Source of the DNA: Carnobacterium divergens DSM 20623
Lineage (GTDB): Bacteria; Bacillota; Bacilli; Lactobacillales; Carnobacteriaceae
Length of the DNA: 64,000 nucleotides
Direction: 5' to 3'
NCBI RefSeq assembly: GCF_000744255.1
Contig: NZ_JQLO01000001.1
Span: forward strand, 806,001 to 870,000
Shown: piece by piece, positions 1-8,888 of the stretch
Layout: each line of letters opens with the position of its first letter
Numbering within the stretch: the stretch's first letter is position 1
Made by a program: the position numbers and the translations under genes
Notes under the pieces: generated by a model
What the model was told of the DNA's origin: nothing
Databases searched by the model: none
The model's input: only the letters and a program-made list of their open reading frames with translations

Positions 1-570
1 TTTACACCTAGCTTAACTCAATTAATTGCCACAGGTGATTTTTTAGCGATTGAAGAGAAAAAAATAGCCAACGATGATTTGATGAACTTGATTCAAGAAG
101 CCATGGACCAAGCGTTAATTGAATTGGTCACTAGTCGTAAAGCTGAAGGCGAGCGATTAAAACAACACTTAACGAATCACTTGTTTGAATTTGAAAAAGG
201 AGTTCAAGAAGTTGCCACCCATACGGAGAGCTTTGAAGCCTATTATCAAAAACGTTTGAGTACCAAGTTAATGGAAGTTGCTGGAGGATTAGTTGATGAA
301 CCAAGACTGTTAACTGAATTAGCCTTATTATTAGAAAAAGCCGACATTCATGAAGAATTAGAGCGACTTGATAGCCATCTTGCTCAATTGCGTGTATTAT
401 TAGAAAAAGATACTCCTATTGGACGTGAGCTTGATTTTCTGATTCAAGAGATGAACCGTGAAGTAAATACAATTGGCTCAAAAGCAACTCAAATTCAATT
501 GACGGATGCGGTCATTCAAATGAAGACACAACTTGAAAAAATTAGAGAACAAGTACAAAACATTGAATAA
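1..570 (+). CDS. yloC: YicC/YloC family endoribonuclease-like protein (3' part only)
   Basis: The reading frame is open from base 1, so this is the C-terminal 189 residues of a gene that begins before the window. The end is typical of the YicC family: an acidic helical stretch followed by RELDFLIQEMNREVNT and IGSKA, the conserved signature of the C-terminal DUF1732 domain. The YicC family has been linked to RNA turnover, and in Firmicutes the gene commonly sits directly upstream of gmk, as it does here (gap 39 bases). An internal ATG at 79 is not a real start, because coding continues upstream of it. The family call is firm; the biochemical role in this organism is inferred. Confidence 0.88.
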   Translation, partial: FTPSLTQLIATGDFLAIEEKKIANDDLMNLIQEAMDQALIELVTSRKAEGERLKQHLTNHLFEFEKGVQEVATHTESFEAYYQKRLSTKLMEVAGGLVDEPRLLTELALLLEKADIHEELERLDSHLAQLRVLLEKDTPIGRELDFLIQEMNREVNTIGSKATQIQLTDAVIQMKTQLEKIREQVQNIE

Positions 571-588
571 TATAAACGAATTAAATGA

Positions 589-1224
<636 letters not shown>

Positions 1225-1230
1225 GAAATT

Positions 1231-1446
1231 ATGATGTTACATCCGTCTATTGATAGCTTACTAGAAAAAATCGATTCAAAATATTCATTGGTGATTTTAG
1301 CCAGCAAACGCGCTCATGAGTTACATGATAACGCAATGCCAATGTTAGAAGAGTATCAATCTTATAAAAATGTCGGCCGCGCTTTGGAAGAAGTAGAAGC
1401 AGGAGACTTAGTCATTGATCCAACAACTGTTGGACCAGAAGAATAA
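1231..1446 (+). CDS. rpoZ: DNA-directed RNA polymerase omega subunit
   Basis: The 71-residue product matches omega, the small subunit that helps assemble and stabilise RNA polymerase around beta prime. Visible family features are [30 protein letters not shown] in pieces (residues 2-31), especially the KY-LV--ASKRA core, and the acidic tail. It starts six bases after the gmk stop with tandem ATGs (1231 and 1234), so the exact start is ambiguous by one codon. A strong hairpin follows at 1472-1512, closing the gmk-rpoZ transcript. Confidence 0.95.
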   Translation: MMLHPSIDSLLEKIDSKYSLVILASKRAHELHDNAMPMLEEYQSYKNVGRALEEVEAGDLVIDPTTVGPEE

Positions 1447-1471
1447 ACGATTAAATAAAGAAATTCAACGA

Positions 1472-1512
1472 GAAGAAGCAAAGGCGAGTTTGTGCGCTTT
1501 TGCTTCTTTTCT
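1472..1512 (+). terminator. Intrinsic terminator after rpoZ
   Basis: Arms AGAAGCAAAGGCG (1474-1486) and CGCTTTTGCTTCT (1495-1507) pair over 13 positions with one G-U, around an eight-base loop, followed by T-rich TTTCT. It sits 28 bases after the rpoZ stop. Confidence 0.85.
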
Positions 1513-1627
1513 ATTCTAAATCCATGCTAAAAAAGTTTAACCAAGACTTTAACGGAATTCCAAAGACAAAACGACTTTTTTTTAGTAAAATAGAAAAGAA
1601 TGATTTCAAACAAGGGAGTTGTTGGGT

Positions 1628-2833
1628 ATGTTAAAAAACAAAAAAATTGCCGTTTATGTTACAGGTGGCATTGCTGTTTATAAAGTTTGTGATTTGGTGC
1701 GGAAATTTATTAAAGCAGGAGCAGATGTAAAAGTAGCAATGACTGCTTCTGCCACTGAATTTGTCACACCATTGACTTTTCAAGTGTTAAGTAAAAATGA
1801 TGTTTACCTAGATACTTTTGATGAAAAGGTGAGTTCAGAAGTCGCACATATTCACTTGGCTGATTGGTGTGATTTAGCTGTCGTAGCTCCGGCAACCGCT
1901 AATATCATTGCCAAAATGGCGAACGGAATTGCAGATGACTTCGTTTCAACCGCTCTTTTAGCGACAACAGCCCCAATTTTTATCGCACCTGCAATGAATC
2001 AACACATGTTTGAAAATCCGGCAACTGTCCGCAATTTAACTACATTACAAGTCGATGGACGAATGATTATTGAACCAAATACTGGTTTTTTAGCAGAAGG
2101 CTATGTTGGAAAAGGTCGCCTACCTGAACCAGATGAAATTTTAGCATTTATTGAAGCTGGATTATTGGAACAACAAATTGATTTGCCATTATCAACTAAA
2201 AAAGTCATCATCACAGCTGGTGGGACCAAAGAACGAATTGATCCAGTTCGCTTTATTACCAATGATTCCTCAGGGAAAATGGGATACAGCTTAGCAAAAT
2301 CAGCGAGCTTATTAGGTGCTGACGTAACCTTAATCAGCACAACGAGCAATTTGCCCTTACCCGTTAATGTGACGAGAGTCATCGTTGAATCCTCACAGGA
2401 AATGGAGCAAGCCGTCCTAGAACGATTTGCAACAAGCGATATCGTAATTATGGCAGCTGCCGTTTCAGATTATCGACCAATTCAAGAAGCGAAAGAAAAA
2501 ATAAAAAAAACGGAGTCCTTGCTTACTTTAGAATTAGAAAAGACAACCGATATTTTAGCGACGCTAGGCAAAATGAAAGACCATCAATTACTAATTGGCT
2601 TTGCGGCAGAAACAACTAATTTAGCAGAATACGCTAAAGGAAAGTTAGCTAAAAAGAAAGCCGATATGATTGTTGCAAATGATGTCTCAAAAAGTAATGC
2701 TGGATTTAATTCAGATACCAATGAAGTGACCATTTTCACGAATGATCAAGAACCTATTCATGTGTCTGTCCGCAGTAAAGATTTAATTGCTGACGAAATT
2801 CTACAAGTGGCATTATCAAAAATCAAGAAATAA
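1628..2833 (+). CDS. coaBC: Bifunctional phosphopantothenoylcysteine decarboxylase / phosphopantothenate-cysteine ligase
   Basis: Two successive steps of coenzyme A synthesis: ligation of cysteine to 4'-phosphopantothenate (CoaB) and FMN-dependent decarboxylation (CoaC). The 401-residue protein has the N-terminal flavoprotein (HFCD) domain with VTGGIAVYK, the catalytic-His region AHIHLADW, and APAMNQHM. The C-terminal CoaB half has ITAGGTKERIDPVRFI, AAAVSDYRP and GFAAET. I prefer ATG 1628 because GGGAG at 1614-1618 precedes it; a TTG at 1619 in the same frame is too close to that site. It has its own weak -10 (TAAAAT, 1586-1591) and leads into priA 15 bases downstream. Confidence 0.95.
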   Translation: MLKNKKIAVYVTGGIAVYKVCDLVRKFIKAGADVKVAMTASATEFVTPLTFQVLSKNDVYLDTFDEKVSSEVAHIHLADWCDLAVVAPATANIIAKMANGIADDFVSTALLATTAPIFIAPAMNQHMFENPATVRNLTTLQVDGRMIIEPNTGFLAEGYVGKGRLPEPDEILAFIEAGLLEQQIDLPLSTKKVIITAGGTKERIDPVRFITNDSSGKMGYSLAKSASLLGADVTLISTTSNLPLPVNVTRVIVESSQEMEQAVLERFATSDIVIMAAAVSDYRPIQEAKEKIKKTESLLTLELEKTTDILATLGKMKDHQLLIGFAAETTNLAEYAKGKLAKKKADMIVANDVSKSNAGFNSDTNEVTIFTNDQEPIHVSVRSKDLIADEILQVALSKIKK

Positions 2834-2848
2834 AGGGTGTGAGAAAAC

Positions 2849-5263
2849 ATGGTTTCCATTGCAAAAGTGATTGTTGACGTGCCAACAATGCAAACAAATC
2901 GACCTTATGATTATGGCATTCCAGAAGCATTTGAAAGTCAATTAAAACGTGGAATGCGAGTAGAAGTTCCATTTGGTAAAGGTGGCAGAAAAGTTCAAGG
3001 GTTTGTAGTGGAAATCCAACACTCAACAGATTATGAAGGCATCCTTAAATTTATTGACAACGTGATGGACTTAACACCCGTTTTGAACGAAGAAATGCTA
3101 TCCCTAGGCACCTATATGGCAGCCACTACGTTTGCGTTTCAAATTACCTGTCTGCAAACGATGCTGCCAAGCGTGATGAAGGCGAAATACGAGAAAAAAA
3201 TTCGTCTAGTCTCAGAATCAATCGATCCAGACATTCAAAAATTCTTTAAAGACAACCTAGAAATCAGCTGGGAAGAAGCCGAAGAAAAAGAGTTGCTAGT
3301 TCCTCTAATGAAATTAAAACAACAACAACTCGTTGAAGTGATTTATGTTGTAAAAAATCAAGCCCGAACGAAGAAGAAGCGGATGGTCAAAAATTTATTA
3401 ACATTCACTGAAATCAAAGAAGCCCATGATTCTCTCGGGAAAAGAGGACCTAAACAACATCAATTACTAGATTTTCTTGAAACTTTAGGTGAGGAAACAA
3501 CCAGTGTGGAAGAAATTACTCAATTAACAGAGTTGACTTCTGCTGTTTTAAGAGAAGGCGCTAATAAAAAATGGATAGAAATTTTTGAAACTGAAGTGTA
3601 CCGTGATCCATTTAAAGATAAAGAGTTTGCACAAACAGAAGCATTTACGTTAACGTCAAGTCAAGCAGTAGCGTTAGCCCCCATTTTAAAAGCTGTTACA
3701 GAAGATCGCAATGAAACCTTCCTTTTAAAAGGCGTTACAGGTAGTGGCAAGACAGAGGTCTACTTACAAACCATTGCTGAAACACTTAAAAGAGGCAAGA
3801 GTGCCTTAATGTTAGTACCTGAAATTGCATTGACTCCGCAAATGGTCAATCATTTCAAAGGTCGTTTTGGCGAAGCGGTAGCTGTTTTGCATAGCGGATT
3901 ATCAGTTGGTGAAAAGTACGACGAATGGCGTAAGATTGAACGAGGCGAAGCAAAGGTTGTAGTAGGGGCAAGATCGTCTATTTTTGCTCCAGTTGAAAAC
4001 ATCGGAGTCATTATAATTGATGAAGAACATGAAGCAACCTATAAGCAAGATGAAAGCCCTCGTTACCATGCACGAGATATCGCGTTGTGGCGTAGTGAGT
4101 ATCATCACTGCCCAGTAATCTTAGGAAGTGCGACGCCCTCCTTAGAATCACGTGCTAGAGCGCAAAAAAAAGTATACACATTGCTTGAACTAACTGAGCG
4201 AGCAAATAAAAAAGCACTGCCGGAAGTTGAAGTTGTGGATATGCGAGAAGAAGTTAAAAAACAAAATCGTAGTAGCTTTTCATTAGTTTTACAAGAAAAA
4301 ATCCGAGAACGCATTGCCAAAAAAGAACAAATCGTGTTATTGTTGAACAGACGTGGCTATTCTTCCTTTGTAATGTGTCGCGATTGTGGCTTTGTATTGC
4401 CTTGTCCAAATTGTGATATTTCATTAACGCTTCACATGGACACGAAGACAATGAAATGCCATTATTGCGGGCATGAAGAAGGAATTCCCCATACTTGTCC
4501 AAGTTGTAAAGGGCACAAAATCCGTTATTATGGCACAGGTACTCAAAAAATTGAAGAAGAGTTACTAACGCTGATTCCAGAAGCTTCTGTGATTCGAATG
4601 GATGTCGACACAACTAGAAAAAAAGGGGCTCATGAAAAGCTTTTAACGGCCTTTGGCAATGGCGAAGCAGATATTTTATTGGGTACACAAATGATTGCAA
4701 AGGGACTTGACTTTCCTAACATTACCTTAGTGGGTGTTATCAATGCTGATACAGCACTAGGGTTACCCGATTTTAGAGCAAGTGAACGAACTTTCCAACT
4801 CCTCACTCAAGTTAGTGGGAGAGCGGGACGTGCTGAACTGACTGGTGAAGTCATTGTCCAAACCTACAATCCAGAACACTATGCAATACAACTAGCAAAA
4901 GAACATGACTACGATCATTTTTATCAACATGAAATGCTTTTAAGACATCGTGGCGGCTATCCGCCTTACTACTTTACAATTCTAATTACCACAAGTCATG
5001 AAGAAGAGCTAAAGGCAGCCAAAAAAATGCAAGACATTATTCAGGTGATTAAACCTGTTATAAAGCCCGAGACAATTCTTTTAGGACCAACACCCAAAGC
5101 AGTGGCTCGTGTTAATAATCGCTACTATTATCAAACGATTATCAAATATAAAAATGAACCCCAACTGTTTACAACTTTACATGAAATTTTAAATCAATCG
5201 CAACGAGAAATGGCAAAAGGTTTGCAAGTCAGTATTGATTCTGAACCCATGCACTTTATTTAA
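2849..5263 (+). CDS. priA: Primosomal replication restart helicase PriA
   Basis: Superfamily 2 3'-5' helicase that recognises stalled forks and reloads the replicative helicase. The 804-residue protein has the N-terminal 3'-DNA-binding domain, Walker A GVTGSGKTEVY, the Walker B DEEH box, motif III GSATPS, and the cysteine-rich zinc-binding insert (CRDCG, CPNC, CHYCGHEE, CPSCKG), then SGRAGRAELTGEV as motif VI. Length and domain order are normal. It lies between coaBC and def, the usual Firmicute position, so it is likely one operon with the downstream translation genes. Confidence 0.97.
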   Translation: MVSIAKVIVDVPTMQTNRPYDYGIPEAFESQLKRGMRVEVPFGKGGRKVQGFVVEIQHSTDYEGILKFIDNVMDLTPVLNEEMLSLGTYMAATTFAFQITCLQTMLPSVMKAKYEKKIRLVSESIDPDIQKFFKDNLEISWEEAEEKELLVPLMKLKQQQLVEVIYVVKNQARTKKKRMVKNLLTFTEIKEAHDSLGKRGPKQHQLLDFLETLGEETTSVEEITQLTELTSAVLREGANKKWIEIFETEVYRDPFKDKEFAQTEAFTLTSSQAVALAPILKAVTEDRNETFLLKGVTGSGKTEVYLQTIAETLKRGKSALMLVPEIALTPQMVNHFKGRFGEAVAVLHSGLSVGEKYDEWRKIERGEAKVVVGARSSIFAPVENIGVIIIDEEHEATYKQDESPRYHARDIALWRSEYHHCPVILGSATPSLESRARAQKKVYTLLELTERANKKALPEVEVVDMREEVKKQNRSSFSLVLQEKIRERIAKKEQIVLLLNRRGYSSFVMCRDCGFVLPCPNCDISLTLHMDTKTMKCHYCGHEEGIPHTCPSCKGHKIRYYGTGTQKIEEELLTLIPEASVIRMDVDTTRKKGAHEKLLTAFGNGEADILLGTQMIAKGLDFPNITLVGVINADTALGLPDFRASERTFQLLTQVSGRAGRAELTGEVIVQTYNPEHYAIQLAKEHDYDHFYQHEMLLRHRGGYPPYYFTILITTSHEEELKAAKKMQDIIQVIKPVIKPETILLGPTPKAVARVNNRYYYQTIIKYKNEPQLFTTLHEILNQSQREMAKGLQVSIDSEPMHFI

Positions 5264-5292
5264 GGCGAATTAGCAGAAAGAAGGAATCTATA

Positions 5293-5784
5293 ATGGCCGT
5301 TTTACCAGTAGTGAAATACCCAGATGAAATTTTAGAAACCCCTACTAAGAGAGTCAAAGAAATTACAGATGAAATCATCCAACTACTTGAAGATATGTAC
5401 GACACAATGATTCAACATGATGGCATTGGTATCGCAGCACCTCAGGTCAATCAAGATCTTAGAATTGCTATTGTCGAATTAGACGAAGATACTGGCTTAT
5501 TTGAAATGATTAACCCAGAAATCATTGAATCATCTGGTAGCAGTATTGATGTGGAGGGTTGCTTAAGCTTTCCAGAAGTCTATGGAACTGTCGAGCGAGC
5601 TGAACGCGTTGTCGTTCGTTACTTTGACCGCACAGGTGAAGAATACGAAGTTGAAGCCGATGATTATCTCGCAAGAGCTTTTCAACATGAAATCGAACAT
5701 TTAGATGGCAAATTATTTACCGATAAAATTATTGATCCAATAGCCCCTGAAGACTTGGAAGCCTATATGGAAGGAGAAGAGTAA
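5293..5784 (+). CDS. def: Peptide deformylase
   Basis: Metal-dependent hydrolase that removes the formyl group from nascent N-formylmethionine. All three catalytic motifs are visible in 163 residues: GIGIAAPQV (motif 1), EGCLSFPEV with the metal-binding Cys (motif 2) and QHEIEHLDG with the two metal-binding His and catalytic Glu (motif 3). The short length and the EGCLSFP form match type 1 deformylases rather than the longer type 2 found as the main enzyme in many Gram-positives. It is followed by fmt after one base, pairing removal of the formyl group with its addition. Confidence 0.96.
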   Translation: MAVLPVVKYPDEILETPTKRVKEITDEIIQLLEDMYDTMIQHDGIGIAAPQVNQDLRIAIVELDEDTGLFEMINPEIIESSGSSIDVEGCLSFPEVYGTVERAERVVVRYFDRTGEEYEVEADDYLARAFQHEIEHLDGKLFTDKIIDPIAPEDLEAYMEGEE

Positions 5785-5785
5785 T

Positions 5786-6736
5786 ATGACAAAAATCGTT
5801 TTTATGGGAACACCTGCATTTTCAGTTCCAATATTAGAAGCTTTAATTGAGGAAAACTATGAAATTCTTGCAGTGGTTACGCAACCAGACCGTCCAGTCG
5901 GTCGTAAAAAAATCTTAACTCCTCCGCCAGTCAAAGAAGCGGCATTGAAGCATCATTTAAAAGTTTTACAACCTGAAAAAATCAGTGGTTCTCCTGAAAT
6001 GGCAGAAATTATCGAGTTAGCACCAGATTTAATTGTGACAGCTGCCTTTGGTCAATTTCTACCAACTAAATTATTAGAAGTGCCTAAATATCGTGCGATT
6101 AATGTCCATGCTTCATTATTGCCAAAATACCGTGGTGGCGCTCCAGTACATTATTCATTAATAAAAGGCGAAAAAGAAACCGGTGTTTCAATTATGTATA
6201 TGGAAAAGAAAATGGATGCAGGAGATATTTTAAATCAGCGTTCCTTACCAATTACAAGAGCCGATGATGTAGGGACGTTATTTGACCGTTTGAGCGTACT
6301 GGGTCGTGATTTACTATTAGAAACCATTCCAGAACTCATTGCAGGAAATATCCAACCGATTAAGCAAGATGAAGAAAAAGTAACGTATTCACCTAATATT
6401 ACCCGTGAAGAAGAAGTGATTGATTGGAATAAAAACGCTACTGAAATCGATTGCCAAGTAAGAGGCATGCGTCCGTGGCCAGGAGCGTATACAACACTTG
6501 GTGGGAATCGTCTTAAAATATGGGCAGTAACCCCGACTAAAAAAGAAACAAAGGCTGAACCAGGAACGATTATTACAATTGAACCGACAAGTATCGCTGT
6601 TGCTTGTGGCGCAAATACAGTTTTAGAATTAAATGAAATTCAACCAGCAGGAAAAGGACGATTATCAGTAGAAGAATACCTACGCGGTGTTGGCCATAAA
6701 CTTGAAGTTGGAGAAATGGTGGGAACGAATGACTAA
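5786..6736 (+). CDS. fmt: Methionyl-tRNA formyltransferase
   Basis: Transfers a formyl group from 10-formyltetrahydrofolate to initiator Met-tRNA. The 316-residue product has the N-terminal formyltransferase Rossmann domain (FMGTPAFSVPILEAL), the catalytic region NVHASLLPKYRGGAPVHY with Asn, His and the downstream Asp of MDAGDIL, and a C-terminal OB-like tRNA-binding domain. The start ATG follows the def stop directly (overlap-type coupling, one-base gap) and the end overlaps rsmB by eight bases, indicating one translationally coupled operon. Confidence 0.97.
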   Translation: MTKIVFMGTPAFSVPILEALIEENYEILAVVTQPDRPVGRKKILTPPPVKEAALKHHLKVLQPEKISGSPEMAEIIELAPDLIVTAAFGQFLPTKLLEVPKYRAINVHASLLPKYRGGAPVHYSLIKGEKETGVSIMYMEKKMDAGDILNQRSLPITRADDVGTLFDRLSVLGRDLLLETIPELIAGNIQPIKQDEEKVTYSPNITREEEVIDWNKNATEIDCQVRGMRPWPGAYTTLGGNRLKIWAVTPTKKETKAEPGTIITIEPTSIAVACGANTVLELNEIQPAGKGRLSVEEYLRGVGHKLEVGEMVGTND

Positions 6737-8108
6737 CGAAGTGAAAAAAGAGAAACGCAATACTAAAAAAACAAGCCGTTACATTGCAATGTCTATCTTA
6801 GATAAGACTGAAAAAAATAATGCCTATTCAAATTTATTGCTAAATGATGCAATTGAAAAAAACAAACTGAGTGGACCAGATGCGGGGTTATTAACCGAGC
6901 TTGTTTACGGCGTTTTACAACGTAAAATCACCTTGGATTTCTATCTGTCAGATTTTATTGACCCTGCAAAAAAAGTGGATACATGGGTGCAAAATCTATT
7001 GCGTTTGTCGATCTATCAAATGATTTACTTAGACAAAATTCCACAACATGCGATTCTTTTTGAAGCCGCAGAAATTGCAAAGAAAAAAGGACACGATGGA
7101 GTTAGTAAATTTGTCAATGGAGTTTTGCGTAACGCTGAACGCCGTGGCTTTAAAAATATTGCAGACATCAAAGACGATATCAAACGTCTTAGTCTTGAAA
7201 TCAGCATGCCAGAATGGTTGGTAGAAAATTTTGTTGCAGAACTTGGATTAGAAGAAACAAAAGCGATGGGACTTTCCTTATTACAACCAAGTCATGCGAG
7301 CGCTCGAGTAAATGAACGCTTTTTAACCGTTGATGAAGCGATTGAAGCGATGGAAGAAGAAGGCTTTGACGTTCGTAAAAGTGAAGTATCACCTGTGGGC
7401 ATCATTAGCAATGGAGGACATTTTGCTTCTTCGCCGTTATTCTCATCCGGTCAATTAACCATTCAAGATGAAAGCTCAATGCTTGTCGCACCTGCGCTTC
7501 AAATCGAACCCCATCATTTAGTTTTAGATGCCTGTTCAGCTCCAGGTGGAAAAACGACTCATATTGCATCTTATCTGGATAAAGAAGCAGGTGGAAAAGT
7601 AATTGCTTTAGATTTACATGCCCATAAAGTTAAACTAGTAGAAGAAAATGCAGCTCGTTTACACGTTTCAGAAGTCGTAGAAGGCCGTACGTTAGATGCT
7701 AGAAAAGTTGATGAGGTATTTGAAGATGGATTATTTGATCGTATTTTAGTTGACGCTCCATGCTCAGGTTTAGGTTTAATGCGTCGCAAGCCAGACATTA
7801 AATACACTAAAAAAGCAGCAGACTTCAAAAATTTACAAAAAATTCAATTAGAAATCTTAGAAAGTGTAGCGCCAAAGTTGAAACTTTACGGTATAATGGT
7901 TTATAGTACTTGTACGATTACGAAACAAGAAAATACTGAAACCGTTGAAGCATTTTTGAAAAATCATCCAGAATTTGAGAAAATTGAAGTAGCCGTTGGC
8001 GAAAAATTACAGCCTTGTGTAACTGCAGATGGTTTTGTACAAATTTATCCTCATGATTTTGAAACAGATGGATTTTTTATTAGTTGCATCAAAAAAATAG
8101 CAGAATAA
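6729..8108 (+). CDS. rsmB: 16S rRNA (cytosine-967-C5)-methyltransferase RsmB
   Basis: S-adenosylmethionine-dependent enzyme that makes m5C at position 967 of 16S rRNA. The 459-residue protein has an N-terminal NusB-like RNA-binding domain (about residues 15-145) and a C-terminal methyltransferase with DACSAPGGKTTHIA (SAM binding), DAPCSGLGLMRRKPD and the catalytic cysteine motif YSTCT. I take ATG 6729, which overlaps the fmt end by eight bases and has a GGTGGGAA site upstream; a longer in-frame TTG start at 6687 would lie deep in fmt and adds residues not seen in the family. Confidence 0.95.
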   Translation: MTNEVKKEKRNTKKTSRYIAMSILDKTEKNNAYSNLLLNDAIEKNKLSGPDAGLLTELVYGVLQRKITLDFYLSDFIDPAKKVDTWVQNLLRLSIYQMIYLDKIPQHAILFEAAEIAKKKGHDGVSKFVNGVLRNAERRGFKNIADIKDDIKRLSLEISMPEWLVENFVAELGLEETKAMGLSLLQPSHASARVNERFLTVDEAIEAMEEEGFDVRKSEVSPVGIISNGGHFASSPLFSSGQLTIQDESSMLVAPALQIEPHHLVLDACSAPGGKTTHIASYLDKEAGGKVIALDLHAHKVKLVEENAARLHVSEVVEGRTLDARKVDEVFEDGLFDRILVDAPCSGLGLMRRKPDIKYTKKAADFKNLQKIQLEILESVAPKLKLYGIMVYSTCTITKQENTETVEAFLKNHPEFEKIEVAVGEKLQPCVTADGFVQIYPHDFETDGFFISCIKKIAE

Positions 8109-8139
8109 TCAATCATGAAGACATAAACGAGGTGGAGAA

Positions 8140-8883
8140 ATGCAAATTGTATTTCATAGTGATATTGGAAAAATAAGAAAAAATAATCAAGACTACGCTG
8201 GACATTTTAAAAATAAAAAAGGCATCACTTTAGCTGTTGTTTGTGATGGCATGGGTGGGCATAAAGCTGGTGATGTTGCCAGTGAAATGGCAGTTTCTCA
8301 CTTAGGTCATGCTTGGGAAGAAAGTCAGCTAACGACTTCTGAGGAAGTAACAAAATGGATGTTAAAACATATTAGTATCGAAAATGAGCGCATTGTAGGG
8401 AAATCTAATCAGTATTCTGATTTAGATGGCATGGGAACGACATTAGTCGCAGCTGCATTATTCGATTCAGAAATCGTGATTGCCAATATTGGTGATAGTC
8501 GTGGTTATTTATATGGAAATGACAAAATGTTGCAACTAACAGAAGACCATTCGCTAGTAAATGAACTATTAAAAAGTGGTGAAATTTCATCCGAAGCAGC
8601 CGTTAACCACCCAAGAAAAAACGTGTTAACTCGTTCGTTGGGTGTTTCAGCAGAAATTGATATCGATATTGCGATTTTCCCTGTTGGAGTTGAAAATAGT
8701 TTATTACTTTGTTCAGATGGTTTAACGAATATGTTATCAGATAATGAAATCAAAGAGATCCTAAAAGAGCCAATTTCAGTTGATTTAAAAGTTGAAAAAT
8801 TAGTATCATTAGCTAATGAACGAGGTGGAATTGATAATATAACCGTATTATTAGCTAATTTTGCCACAAGAGAGGAGCAATAA
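8140..8883 (+). CDS. prpC: PP2C-type serine/threonine phosphatase
   Basis: Metal-dependent phosphatase that counteracts the neighbouring PASTA kinase. The 247 residues carry the classical bacterial PP2C motifs: SDIGKIRKNNQD, CDGMGGHKAGDVAS with metal-binding Asp and Gly, GTTLVAA, NIGDSRGYL, DHSLVNEL, CSDGLTNM and RGGIDNITVL. The protein is soluble with no signal sequence. It is followed five bases later by prkC, the invariant Firmicute phosphatase-kinase pairing, implying balanced co-expression and control of cell-wall and division substrates. Confidence 0.96.
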   Translation: MQIVFHSDIGKIRKNNQDYAGHFKNKKGITLAVVCDGMGGHKAGDVASEMAVSHLGHAWEESQLTTSEEVTKWMLKHISIENERIVGKSNQYSDLDGMGTTLVAAALFDSEIVIANIGDSRGYLYGNDKMLQLTEDHSLVNELLKSGEISSEAAVNHPRKNVLTRSLGVSAEIDIDIAIFPVGVENSLLLCSDGLTNMLSDNEIKEILKEPISVDLKVEKLVSLANERGGIDNITVLLANFATREEQ

Positions 8884-8888
8884 TATCC